From positions 1-32,389 of the forward strand of contig CALMZO010000080.1 in assembly GCA_937870825.1 (NCBI GenBank): a stretch of 32,389 nucleotides of DNA. Reading direction: 5' to 3'. Positions within the stretch are counted from its first letter, which is position 1. Each line of letters starts with the position of its first letter. The notes under the pieces are model-generated. The model searched no databases and was not told the DNA's origin. It saw only the letters and a list, made by a program, of their open reading frames with translations. The position numbers were made by a program, and so were the translations under genes. The DNA is from an uncultured Chloroflexota bacterium (lineage in GTDB: Bacteria; Chloroflexota; Anaerolineae; UBA4142; SHND01). Positions 1 through 7,246 of the stretch are shown piece by piece.

Positions 1-1572
1 ATGACGGCTCTCCTGCGCTCCCTCGGCGCAGGCAGTGACGATATCGCGCGTGTGATGCGCGCCTTACTCGAAAATCTAGACGAGCGCTCCAACGCGAATG
101 CGTGGCAAGTGGCGGGACGCGCCAATGTGCCGTTCGCGGAATTGGTTGACCTTCTTCAAAGACTGCGCGAACACGGATTGCTGGAAATGCATCAATCAGA
201 ATTGCGCCTCACTCGTGAGGGTGAGGCGTTTGCGCGCGACTTGCGCGTGGCGCGCACGGAAAATGTGGTGTGTCCGCACTGCGCGGGCAGCGGTTTTGAA
301 TTTGATTTTTTTCACGACGCGTATCATCACTTTCTGCCCCTTGTCGCCAAGCGTCCGCCCGCCGAAGCCACGTACGACCAGGGCGCGCTCACTGCCGATT
401 CCGTCTTTCGCCGTCTTGCGTTGATGTATGCCAAAGGCGATGTGGCGGAACAAAAAATTTTGCTGCTCGGCGATGATGATTTGTTGAGCCTCGCGCTCGC
501 GCTGACGGGCTTGCCGCGCGAAATCGTCGTCGTCGAAATTGACCCGCGCTTGTGCGAATTTATTCGCCGCGTGGCGCGCGAAAAAAATCTCAACCTCCGC
601 GTCGTCGAACACGACGCGCGCGAACAACTGCCCGCCGATTTGCGCGCGCATTTTGACACCTTCGTCACCGACCCTTCGGAAACGATTCAAGGTCTCTTGC
701 TGTTCGTGGAAAAAGGTCTCGCGATGCTTGCGCCGGGCGGCGGACGCGCGGGCTATTTCGGCATCAGCTTGATTGAAGCGTCCATGTTGAAATGGAACGT
801 GTGGGAACGCCACCTTTTGCAAAACCACGCGCTCGTGTTCACCCACATCAGCGAGCCGTTCAGCATGTACGCGCCGTCGTACCCGGTAGTTCCCTCGTTC
901 CCCTTGGTTCCCTCCGATTCTCAAAACGAGCGGGTTTCAGCAGAAAAGGAACTTGAAGGAACTCACGGAACGCCCTGGTACCGCTCTTCGTTTTTTCGCG
1001 TCGAAACCCTCAAAGAATTTGTGCCGCCGGTGGATTATGACAGCAACCCGCAAGACGAGTTGTATTCCGATGCGGAGTCGCTCGATGAAGCGTGGGTGAT
1101 GTTGGCGCGCGGCGAAACGCAGTCGCCCATTCCGATTCCCGAAGCATTTTTGAACGCGTCGGCGCAGCGCGCGGAACAAGCGCACGTCGGTTTGGGACGC
1201 CACGTCATTGCCGAATTTTGGAATTGCGAAAACGCGGAATCGGAACATGGTTTGGCGGAAGCGATTCAAGAGGCAGTGCGCTCTGCGCGCGCAACGTTAC
1301 TCGATTTGAACGTGCGCCGTTTTTATCCGCAGGGCTATTCCGCGATTGCGCTGCTTGCCGAATCGCATTTGAGTTTGCACGCGTGGCCCGAACTCGGTTA
1401 CGTCGCGCTCGACGTGTTCACTTGCGGCGATGCGGACCCGCAAAAAATTGTGCAGCGCCTCGAAAAACATTTTCGCCCACGCGACACGGAATACATCAAA
1501 ATTCCGCGCGGGCGCGCACGGACGAATCCGCTGATGCCGGCAGAACCGTTTGAACTTGTACGAACGGAATAG
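1..1572 (+). CDS. BpsA-type aminopropyltransferase fused to S-adenosylmethionine decarboxylase (SpeD)
   Basis: Residues 1-365 match the branched-chain polyamine synthase (BpsA, DUF43) family: an N-terminal winged-helix-like part, a C-P-H-C pair (91-94), the GDDD motif (157-160), E-I-D (179-181) and a DPSE stretch (224-227) where the two paralogues downstream have DPPE. Residues about 395-500 are a bacterial-type SpeD domain: the Glu454-Ser455 self-cleavage site, with Ser455 the expected pyruvoyl precursor, and His460 and Cys475 at the +5 and +20 spacing known for this family. SpeD makes decarboxylated AdoMet, the aminopropyl donor that BpsA enzymes use, so donor synthesis and transfer would sit in one protein. 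Self-processing should split the chain into about 454 and 69 residues. A segment at about 291-325 is 13-15 residues longer than in the paralogues and is encoded by a repeat. The ATG is the first base of the window, so a start further upstream cannot be excluded, but the N-terminus aligns with the paralogues. Confidence 0.85.
   Translation: MTALLRSLGAGSDDIARVMRALLENLDERSNANAWQVAGRANVPFAELVDLLQRLREHGLLEMHQSELRLTREGEAFARDLRVARTENVVCPHCAGSGFEFDFFHDAYHHFLPLVAKRPPAEATYDQGALTADSVFRRLALMYAKGDVAEQKILLLGDDDLLSLALALTGLPREIVVVEIDPRLCEFIRRVAREKNLNLRVVEHDAREQLPADLRAHFDTFVTDPSETIQGLLLFVEKGLAMLAPGGGRAGYFGISLIEASMLKWNVWERHLLQNHALVFTHISEPFSMYAPSYPVVPSFPLVPSDSQNERVSAEKELEGTHGTPWYRSSFFRVETLKEFVPPVDYDSNPQDELYSDAESLDEAWVMLARGETQSPIPIPEAFLNASAQRAEQAHVGLGRHVIAEFWNCENAESEHGLAEAIQEAVRSARATLLDLNVRRFYPQGYSAIALLAESHLSLHAWPELGYVALDVFTCGDADPQKIVQRLEKHFRPRDTEYIKIPRGRARTNPLMPAEPFELVRTE
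888..967. repeat. Purine/pyrimidine-rich imperfect inverted repeat inside the bpsA-speD coding region
   Basis: GTTCC units recur about every 10-12 bases on the left side, and GGAAC units recur with similar spacing on the right side. The stretch encodes a Pro/Val/Ser-rich then Glu-rich loop that both downstream paralogues lack. It resembles the GGGAAC-type repeats at 6489-6530 and 17508-17546, so it is probably an in-frame repeat insertion. Confidence 0.5.
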
Positions 1573-1578
1573 ACAGGA

Positions 1579-1637
1579 TTAACAGGATGAACAAGAATTA
1601 CAAATTTTAATCCGGTAAATCCTGTTCATTCTGTTAA
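1579..1637. repeat. Intergenic imperfect palindrome
   Basis: The left arm begins TTAACAGGATGAACA and the right arm ends GTTCATTCTGTTAA. About 20 bp pair with roughly three mismatches or indels around an AT-rich loop. It fills the gap between the first and second aminopropyltransferase genes. It could form a hairpin in the transcript but has no clear U-tract, so it is called a repeat and not a terminator. Confidence 0.6.
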
Positions 1638-1656
1638 AAAAAATTGTGAGACGAAT

Positions 1657-2766
1657 TTGGGCGAATATGAAAATTTGGGCGCGCGGTTGGAAGCGCCGAT
1701 TACGCGCGGGGATGTATCAAAAGTTTTGTGCGCCGCGCTTTCGGAAAGCGACCCGTGGCAGTGGTTCGGACGCGCGCGGGTTCCCTTCCCATACACGATG
1801 AAAATTTTGACTGCGTTGTACGAGATGAGCTATCTCGAATACAACGCCGCGCAGCCCGCGCGTTTGACGGCGCGCGGCGAAAATTTAGCGCGCGAGCTGG
1901 CGGTATACGCGTCGCCCGATTTGCGCTGTCCGTTGTGCGCGGGCAGCGGCGCGGATTGGCATTCGCTCCAAGCGGTGTATGACGAGTACGTAAAAATTTT
2001 TCGCGCCCGTCCGACGTTTGAAAATCCCGAACTCAATCAAGGCGCAATGTCGCCCGAATCACTTTTTCGCCGCCTCGCCTTGATGATTCATCAGGGCGAC
2101 ATCATCGGCAAAAATATCGCCGTCTTGGGCGACGACGATTACGCGAGCATTGCGCTCGCGCTCACGCGATTCCCCGCGCAGGTGACGGTGTTTGAAATCG
2201 AGCCGGGGATTTGTGAATACATCGAAAAAATTGCGGCGGAACGCAATCTTGAAATCCGCGTGCAGCTCCAAGACCTGACGAAAAAATTTCCGCCCGAACT
2301 CGTCGGCACGTTCGATACCTTTGTGTGCGACCCGCCCGAAGCGGCGAGCGGACTGCTGCTCTTTGTAGAAAAAGGATTGACGCTCTTGAAAGCGGGCGAC
2401 GGACACGCGGGCTATTTTGGCGCGACAATCATGGAAGCGTCCGCGACGAAATGGAAGGAGTGGCAGATGAAAATTCTCGGCGATTACCGCGTGCTGTACA
2501 CACACATTTCGCAGCCGTTCACCGTGTACGAACCGTGGTCATTTGAAGTGCCTTATCCGGAGGTCCCCGCGCTTCAAGAACTGCCGCCTGCCGATGCATT
2601 GTGGTATCGCTTTGTATTCAATCGCATCGAAACGCTGCCCGATTTTGAACCCGCGCCCGATGTTGAAACCGAACTCGCGCGCTATTTTTATTACGACGAT
2701 GAGGGCGAATATCCGGGCTGGTCCACGCCGCCCGCAAACCCGTCGCAGCAGCGAGGGACGACATAG
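1657..2766 (+). CDS. BpsA-type aminopropyltransferase, second paralogue
   Basis: A 369-residue member of the N4-bis(aminopropyl)spermidine synthase family, which transfers aminopropyl groups from decarboxylated AdoMet to polyamines. Visible motifs are C-P-L-C (91-94), GDDD (158-161), E-I-E (180-182) and the intact DPPE (225-228). It has no SpeD domain, so it would need the donor made by the upstream fusion protein. The TTG start is chosen because the resulting N-terminus (M-G-E-Y) aligns with the ATG start of the third paralogue (M-S-E-Y); no better in-frame start is visible and the ribosome site is weak. The three genes point the same way and probably form an operon. Whether it makes linear or branched polyamines cannot be read from the sequence. 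Confidence 0.85.
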   Translation: MGEYENLGARLEAPITRGDVSKVLCAALSESDPWQWFGRARVPFPYTMKILTALYEMSYLEYNAAQPARLTARGENLARELAVYASPDLRCPLCAGSGADWHSLQAVYDEYVKIFRARPTFENPELNQGAMSPESLFRRLALMIHQGDIIGKNIAVLGDDDYASIALALTRFPAQVTVFEIEPGICEYIEKIAAERNLEIRVQLQDLTKKFPPELVGTFDTFVCDPPEAASGLLLFVEKGLTLLKAGDGHAGYFGATIMEASATKWKEWQMKILGDYRVLYTHISQPFTVYEPWSFEVPYPEVPALQELPPADALWYRFVFNRIETLPDFEPAPDVETELARYFYYDDEGEYPGWSTPPANPSQQRGTT

Positions 2767-2866
2767 TGTCATTTCGCGCCGTCGCGGCGAGAAATCTCTA
2801 CGCGCCGAGTACGCACAACGCATTGTGTTTGCGATTCGCGCTGGGATTGCTGCGCTCACAGTGACA
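2767..2866. repeat. Dispersed repeat element with terminal inverted repeats, copy 1
   Basis: The element begins TGTCATTTCGCG directly after the stop codon and ends in GTGACA. Its interior is recognisably related to 30867-30995: both contain AATCTCT, a GTACG-ACAACGC block, ATTCGCG and TGGGATTGCT in the same order. No coding capacity is seen, so it looks like a non-autonomous dispersed element. Confidence 0.6.
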
Positions 2867-2875
2867 ACAACCATG

Positions 2876-2925
2876 CATCCAACTTTCAACCTCCAACTTG
2901 CAACTTTTAATCTCCAATCTCCAAA
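2876..2925. repeat. Low-complexity CAACTT/AATCTCCA repeats
   Basis: Short pyrimidine-rich units (CAACTT, CTCCAA, AATCTCCA) recur in tandem just before the third aminopropyltransferase gene. A CGAGG ribosome-binding candidate follows at 2926-2930. Function unknown. Confidence 0.45.
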
Positions 2926-2934
2926 CGAGGTTCC

Positions 2935-3996
2935 ATGAGCGAATATCAATTTCTCCGAACAAAACTGCCCGAACACATCACCCAAAGTGACGTGCAAAAA
3001 ATTATGCGCGCGATTCTTTCCGAAAACGCGCCCTGGGACTGGTTCGCGCGCGCGCGCATTCCGTTTCCGTTCGCCGTCAACATTTTGCGCGAACTGCAAG
3101 CGCACGGCTACATCCAATACGTCGGCGACAAAACAGAACTGACGGCGAAAGGACAAACGCTCGCGCACGAAGTCGGCGCGTATGCTGTTCCCACCCTGAC
3201 GTGTCCAACGTGCGGCACAAGCGGCAGCGAGTATTCCGCATTGTCGAACGAGTTCGCCGCGTTTCAGGAAATTTTTCGCGCGAGTCCCACGCAGCAAAAT
3301 CAAGATTTGAACCAAGGCGAGATGACGCCCGAATCCACATTTCGCAGAATTGCGTGGATGCTCACGCTCGGCGACATCACGGGCAAACGCATCGCGCACA
3401 TGGGCGACGACGACCTCACAAGCATCGCGCTCGCGCTGACACAGCACCCCAAAGAAATCGTCGTCTTTGAAATTGATTCGCACTTGTGCGCGTACATTTC
3501 CGATGTCGCGCGCGCGCGCAAGCTGCCGATTCGCGTGGTGCAGCAAGATTTGACGAAACCACTGCCGCGCGAATTTTTGGGAACATTCGACACGTTCGTC
3601 TGCGACCCGCCGGAAACGCGCGATGGATTGTTGTTATTCGTCGAAAAAGGTTTGACGCTGTTGAAAGCGGGCGACGGACACGCGGGGTATTTTGGTTCGA
3701 CGGTGATTGAAGGTTCGTTGAACAAGTGGAAGCATTGGCAGAAAAAATTGATGTGCAATTACGACATTGTATTCACGCACATTTTTCCGCCGTTCACATT
3801 GTACGTTTCGTGGCATGACGAAAAGCCGCTCGCCGATTTGCCGCCGCTTGCAAAAATCGCAGACCGCGAGTGGTATCGCTTTGCGTGGAATCGCATCGAG
3901 ACAACCGAACCGTTTCAACCTGCGCCCGATTTTGAAACCGAGATGAAACGCGAATTTTATTTCGATGTCGAAAGTTATGACGAAGCATTTCTTTGA
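2935..3996 (+). CDS. BpsA-type aminopropyltransferase, third paralogue
   Basis: A 353-residue protein, close to the usual length of archaeal BpsA. It carries C-P-T-C (90-93), GDDD (157-160), E-I-D (179-181) and DPPE (224-227), so it has all the motifs expected of an active aminopropyltransferase. Members of this family add aminopropyl groups to spermidine to make branched or longer polyamines in thermophiles, and related proteins occur in some bacteria. The ATG start has CGAGG five bases upstream. It is the last gene of the cluster, ending just before a strong hairpin terminator. The three copies differ clearly along their length, so they are old paralogues and not a recent tandem copy; different acceptor specificity is plausible but not shown. 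Confidence 0.85.
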   Translation: MSEYQFLRTKLPEHITQSDVQKIMRAILSENAPWDWFARARIPFPFAVNILRELQAHGYIQYVGDKTELTAKGQTLAHEVGAYAVPTLTCPTCGTSGSEYSALSNEFAAFQEIFRASPTQQNQDLNQGEMTPESTFRRIAWMLTLGDITGKRIAHMGDDDLTSIALALTQHPKEIVVFEIDSHLCAYISDVARARKLPIRVVQQDLTKPLPREFLGTFDTFVCDPPETRDGLLLFVEKGLTLLKAGDGHAGYFGSTVIEGSLNKWKHWQKKLMCNYDIVFTHIFPPFTLYVSWHDEKPLADLPPLAKIADREWYRFAWNRIETTEPFQPAPDFETEMKREFYFDVESYDEAFL

Positions 3997-4000
3997 GCAA

Positions 4001-4030
4001 AAAAAGACTGTCCACATGGACAGTCTTTTT
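4001..4030. terminator. Bidirectional rho-independent terminator
   Basis: A perfect 13-bp stem (AAAAAGACTGTCC with its complement) surrounds an ACAT loop and has A/T tracts on both sides. It can end the polyamine cluster on the plus strand and the ATPase remnant and methyltransferase cluster on the minus strand. Confidence 0.9.
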
Positions 4031-4259
4031 TTACACTCGTCTGTTCTGCCAGAGTTTTACCAACTCGCGTAGCCATAACACCATACTCCCCACCGCAGCA
4101 CAAATCAACCAATCATTCCACGCGAGCGGCAATTCATTTTTGCCGTCGCGCGAGGCGCGCTCGCGCGTCGTTCGTCGTCAAGCCGCGTTGTGCGTCGGTG
4201 TTGAAATGTTTCAGAACATTCGCAGCCAATTCACGATAAGGCACAAATGTTTCGCTCAT
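4031..4259 (-). pseudogene. Remnant of a P-type cation-transporting ATPase (N-terminus joined to C-terminus)
   Basis: The minus strand begins with a 41-codon reading frame from an ATG at 4259 to a stop at 4134. Its protein has the P-type ATPase cation-transporter N-domain pattern (VLKHFNTD, then GLTTNDARARLAR). Shifting frame by two bases in a CGCG run near 4145 continues as DGKNELP, the usual next motif. The frame then runs straight into a segment resembling the last transmembrane helix of these pumps (WLICAAVGSMVLWLRELVKL) and stops at 4031. The entire middle (phosphorylation and nucleotide domains, most membrane helices) is absent, so this is a deletion relic with an added frameshift. Its ATG overlaps the stop of the methyltransferase gene as ATGA. 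Homology is from memory of the family, not a search. Confidence 0.7.
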
Positions 4260-5017
4260 GCTTTTTCAAACACAAATTGCATACGCGGAATTTCCAAAGT
4301 GGGCAGAATCATTTCGTCAAAATTTGCGCAGCGCAAAATTTCCCGAAATCCGCAGCGCGCCGCGAGCGCGGACATTTCGTCTGCGTAAAAAATTTGCCAC
4401 TCGTACACATCGCGCGCAATGTGTGCTGAGCTTGTCAAAGCATCACCGTAATCCAATTCCACGCGCAGGCGATTGCCGCGCATCGTCTTGGTTTCAATGA
4501 TGACGCGCCCATTCGTTTCGATTTTCCGTTCGCCCAAACGCGTTTCAAAAAACGCGCGATTGTAAATGTCGAGAAGAAAGCGCCCGCGCGGATTCAAGAC
4601 GCGCGCCATGTCCCGAACAATTTTTTCATTCATCGCATCGTCAAAATTTCCAAAACTCTGCCAAAGAATCAAAACGGCGTCGAACCTCGCTCCCTCTCCT
4701 TTGTTAGGCAAGGGCTGGGGTGAGGTCGCCACCAACGCGTCGAGTTGGCGCATATCGCCCAAAACATAGCGCGTGAGTTTATCAACGCGTTGTGCGTACG
4801 CGAGCGCGCGGGCATTGGCATCAACGCCCGTGACATGATAGCCGCGTTTCGAGAGTTCGCGCGTGTGCCGCCCCATGCCACAGCACACGTCGAGAATGGT
4901 GGAATAGTTCGGCTGAAACAAATTGCGCGCGAGAAAATTTATCTCGCGCGCGGTTTGTTCCAACGGAATCGGCGCAAGGAACGTGTCGAACCACTGCGCC
5001 GAATACTCATTTGCCAT
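4256..5017 (-). CDS. Class I SAM-dependent methyltransferase
   Basis: A 253-residue Rossmann-fold methyltransferase. Motif I is ILDVCCGMGRHT (41-52), followed by the acidic residue of V-D (65-66), a G-D-M-R loop (87-90) and the FDAVLILWQSFGNF motif IV region. The substrate cannot be inferred. Residues 94-110 (VATSPQPLPNKGEG region) look foreign: they are encoded by a GC-rich palindromic repeat also present near lysC and asd, inserted in frame between motifs. The ATG overlaps the TAA of comEA (TAATG), and its own stop overlaps the ATG of the ATPase remnant, so it was probably translationally coupled to both. Confidence 0.85.
   Translation of the reverse strand: MANEYSAQWFDTFLAPIPLEQTAREINFLARNLFQPNYSTILDVCCGMGRHTRELSKRGYHVTGVDANARALAYAQRVDKLTRYVLGDMRQLDALVATSPQPLPNKGEGARFDAVLILWQSFGNFDDAMNEKIVRDMARVLNPRGRFLLDIYNRAFFETRLGERKIETNGRVIIETKTMRGNRLRVELDYGDALTSSAHIARDVYEWQIFYADEMSALAARCGFREILRCANFDEMILPTLEIPRMQFVFEKA
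4692..4725. repeat. GC-rich palindromic repeat inserted in a coding region
   Basis: On the plus strand the repeat begins CCCTCTCCT and ends GGGCTGGGGTGAGG. The same order of blocks appears, inverted, at 19653-19688 in the lysC leader, with a relative at 18197-18240. Here it is in frame inside a methyltransferase gene and adds about 12-16 residues. Confidence 0.7.
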
Positions 5018-5655
5018 TATTCCACCACAACAAGGTCTTTGATGTCGCTATAAAGCGTATCGCCAATGCCGCGTACCTCTTTTAATTCCTCCACCGATTT
5101 GAATCCGCCTTTTTCATTGCGATAGTCGAGAATGCGCTGCGCGAGCGCGGGACCAATTCCCGGCAGTGAATCGAGCTGCTCAAGCGTCGCGGTGTTGAGA
5201 TTGATTTTTGCCGTCGCCGCAGGAGCGGTCAACGTCTTGGTCGGTTGCGGAGAACCTGGGGTCGCATTCGCAAGCGGGTTGGCAGTGGGAACACTCGCGG
5301 TATGTGACGGCACAACAATTTTATCGCCGTCTTTTAACGCCAGCGTCAAGTTTAATTTGCTCAAATCGGCTTCGGGCTTCACGCCCGCTTTTTGCAGCGC
5401 ATCCGCCAGACGCGCATCGCCGGGCAAAACGAGCGTGCCTGTTTCCTTGACCGCGCCGCTGAGGGTGACGGAAATTTGTTTGGTCGTTTTGTTGGCGGTG
5501 GTTGTGGCGGGACGCGTCGGCGGCTGGGTGATGACGACGGGACGCGGCTCTTCGCGGCGCAACAGATAGATTACGCCAATCACGACGGCGATGTTCAAGA
5601 GAAACATCGCGACATAGAGCCGGTACGGTTTGAGGGGGTCGGGAATGGAGGGCAT
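5017..5655 (-). CDS. comEA: ComEA-like helix-hairpin-helix DNA-binding protein
   Basis: A 212-residue protein with one N-terminal membrane segment (about 13-31), an SLBB-like domain (about 58-118: SVTLSGAVKETGTLVLP, then DGDKIVVP), a Thr/Pro/Ala linker, and a C-terminal double helix-hairpin-helix module (about 148-212: INLNTATLEQLDSLPGIGP). This is the standard layout of ComEA, the membrane-anchored double-stranded DNA receptor for natural transformation. No comEC is next to it, so a competence role is family-based inference. It lies between trmH and the methyltransferase on the same strand and overlaps the latter by one base. Confidence 0.85.
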   Translation of the reverse strand: MPSIPDPLKPYRLYVAMFLLNIAVVIGVIYLLRREEPRPVVITQPPTRPATTTANKTTKQISVTLSGAVKETGTLVLPGDARLADALQKAGVKPEADLSKLNLTLALKDGDKIVVPSHTASVPTANPLANATPGSPQPTKTLTAPAATAKINLNTATLEQLDSLPGIGPALAQRILDYRNEKGGFKSVEELKEVRGIGDTLYSDIKDLVVVE

Positions 5656-5688
5656 TGCCCGGGATTATAACAAAGCGGAAACAGAGTT

Positions 5689-6483
5689 TCAAGTACGCGG
5701 GCGCACCGCCTCGAACAATAAAATTCCCGCCGCCACAGCCGCGTTCATGGATTCCGCGCTGCCGGGCATTGCAATCGAAATGGTCGCGGTGGCAATGTTG
5801 CGCGCGTCGTCGCTGGCGCCTTCCGCCTCGCCGCCGACAATCAGCGCGCACGGCGCAGACCAATCGGCGCGCATGTACGACATTTCACTCGCGGCGTCCG
5901 ACAGATACACGCGCGGGATATTTTTCAATTGCGCCGCGATTTCATTCCACGATGCGTGCGCGATGGGCAAATGAAAATGCGCCCCCATCGCGGCGCGTAC
6001 CACTTTGGGATTGAACGCGTCCGCCGTTTCGGGCGCGAGCAGGACAAAAGCCACGTTCGCCGCCCACGCCGTCCGCAGTATCGTGCCGACATTGCCGGGG
6101 TCGCGCACGCGGTCGAGAATCAGCGTGAGGGGGGGGTGAGGGGGGGGTGAGGGAGGGGTGGGAAGCGGAAAAACGGCGGCGATGCCTTGCGGCGTTTCGG
6201 TATCAGAGAGCGCGCGCAGCACCTGCGCGTTCACTTCGTAGACTTCGCGTCTCTCTTTTTCCCACGCGGCGATGAGCGAACGCAAGCGCGCGTCGTTTTG
6301 AAATGCCGCGCGCTCGAAAAAAACAAGCGCGGGTTGTGCGCCCGCGCGTTGTGCTTCGGATACCAGTCGCGTGCCTTCGACCAAAAATTGCTGCGCGACG
6401 ACGCGTTCTTTTTTGCGCGCGAGCGAACGCGCGAATTTTATTTTTTCGTTCGAGGGACTCGTAATCACGAGAACAAGGGGCAT
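5689..6483 (-). CDS. SpoU/TrmH-family RNA 2'-O-methyltransferase
   Basis: A 264-residue SPOUT-class enzyme that methylates ribose 2'-O in tRNA or rRNA. N-terminal substrate-binding region: ITSPSNEKIKFARSLARKK (7-25) and FLVEGTRLV (33-41). SPOUT motifs: motif 1 around D-P-G-N-V-G-T-ILRTA (128-138), motif 2 IVGGEAEG (215-222) and motif 3 IAMPGSAESMNAAVAAGI (237-254). Residues 106-119 are a Pro-rich insert encoded by a run of G-rich repeats at 6127-6165. The ATG at 6483 is chosen because the longer in-frame form would start inside rplT and translate the hairpin at 6489-6530. Which RNA position it modifies cannot be told. It follows rplT, as SpoU enzymes often do. Confidence 0.85.
   Translation of the reverse strand: MPLVLVITSPSNEKIKFARSLARKKERVVAQQFLVEGTRLVSEAQRAGAQPALVFFERAAFQNDARLRSLIAAWEKERREVYEVNAQVLRALSDTETPQGIAAVFPLPTPPSPPPHPPLTLILDRVRDPGNVGTILRTAWAANVAFVLLAPETADAFNPKVVRAAMGAHFHLPIAHASWNEIAAQLKNIPRVYLSDAASEMSYMRADWSAPCALIVGGEAEGASDDARNIATATISIAMPGSAESMNAAVAAGILLFEAVRPRT
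6127..6165. repeat. G-rich tandem repeat inside the TrmH coding region
   Basis: About three units of GGGGGGTGAGG type sit in a row and encode a Pro/Ser/His-rich insert just before the SPOUT domain. The tract resembles a degenerate version of the GGGGTGAGG repeats near lysC and in the methyltransferase gene. Confidence 0.6.
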
Positions 6484-6488
6484 AAAGG

Positions 6489-6530
6489 AACTGAGGGAAA
6501 CAAGAGTGAGTTCCCTTGTTTCCCTCAGTT
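6489..6530. repeat. Perfect intergenic hairpin repeat
   Basis: A 16-bp perfect inverted repeat (AACTGAGGGAAACAAG and its complement) with a 10-base loop lies between rplT and trmH. There is no T-run after the stem on the minus strand, so it is not a normal terminator. It may stabilise or process the upstream ribosomal-protein mRNA. It belongs to the purine-rich GGGAAC-type repeats of this window. Confidence 0.8.
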
Positions 6531-6544
6531 CGCTTGTATGCGTT

Positions 6545-6925
6545 TTATCCCGCACTCGGCGCTGGTTGATTTTCGCGCGCTTGATTCGCGACATCGACCA
6601 ATGTTTTGAATGCGCCTGCGTCGCGCACGGCGAGGTCGGCGAGAATTTTGCGATTCACTTCGATGCCCGCCAGTTTCAAACCGTGCATGAGTTGATTGTA
6701 CGTTGTGCCTTCTTCACGCGCGGCGGCATTTATGCGCGCAATCCAGAGGCGGCGAAATTCGCCTTTGCGGTCATGGCGGTCACGGTCGTGATAAAAGAGG
6801 GAATGGGTCAGGGCTTCCCGCGCGCGGCGATACAAAAGATGACGCGAACCCACTTGCCCTTTGGTTTGTTTGAGTACTTTTTTGTGACGCGCACGCGCGG
6901 TCACTCCACGTTTTACGCGAGGCAT
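6545..6925 (-). CDS. rplT: Large ribosomal subunit protein bL20
   Basis: A 126-residue L20, slightly longer than the usual 115-120. Family blocks are present: [19 protein letters not shown] at the start, the [13 protein letters not shown] region (about 59-71) and the [13 protein letters not shown] motif (about 77-89). It binds 23S rRNA early in 50S assembly and in several bacteria represses its own operon. The ATG has an AAGGAG site 8 bases upstream. It sits in the conserved order infC-rpmI-rplT. Confidence 0.97.
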   Translation of the reverse strand: MPRVKRGVTARARHKKVLKQTKGQVGSRHLLYRRAREALTHSLFYHDRDRHDRKGEFRRLWIARINAAAREEGTTYNQLMHGLKLAGIEVNRKILADLAVRDAGAFKTLVDVANQARENQPAPSAG

Positions 6926-6994
6926 TTTCGATTCTCCTTACGAACATTGTTCGTGACGACGAGGAAGGCATCCTCTTGCCACCCCGTCAGTGTT

Positions 6995-7034
6995 GAGCAA
7001 TGAGCGAGACAGCAAAACTCAATGCTCATTGCTC
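6995..7034. repeat. Inverted repeat between rpmI and rplT
   Basis: GAGCAATGAGC at 6995-7005 pairs perfectly with GCTCATTGCTC at 7024-7034, and GAGCGA-type units extend both arms. It is another low-complexity palindrome in a gene gap. An effect on the L35:L20 expression ratio is possible but unproven. Confidence 0.7.
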
Positions 7035-7045
7035 ATCGCTCATCC

Positions 7046-7246
7046 CTAGATGTAGGGTGCGAGCGTATCAATTTTCTTTTTCTGTTCGTGCAAGACAACT
7101 TCCGCGTAGCGGTCGAGTTTGCGGTTGTTGCGCTTGGAATGGCGTCGGCGCAGATGCCCTTTTGGCATGTTCTGGCGCATCAGTTTGCCGGTGCCGGTGC
7201 GTTTGAAACGCTTTGCCGTCGATTTGTGTGTTTTGAGTTTTGGCAT
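7046..7246 (-). CDS. rpmI: Large ribosomal subunit protein bL35
   Basis: A 66-residue basic protein with the L35 signature MPKLKTHKSTAKRFKRTGTG at the N-terminus and H-L-R-R-R-H-S-K-R in the middle. It is a component of the 50S subunit. The ATG at 7246 is chosen over a longer frame because it gives the exact family N-terminus and has an AGAGGAAG ribosome site just upstream. It lies between infC and rplT. Confidence 0.97.
   Translation of the reverse strand: MPKLKTHKSTAKRFKRTGTGKLMRQNMPKGHLRRRHSKRNNRKLDRYAEVVLHEQKKKIDTLAPYI

Noticed and set aside
4424..4441. CTGAGCTTGTCAAAG motif in the methyltransferase and a similar GCTTGTCGAAGC in infC (7419-7430) as a further dispersed repeat
   Set aside because: The shared stretch is short and the two sites are not alike beyond it; coincidence cannot be excluded.
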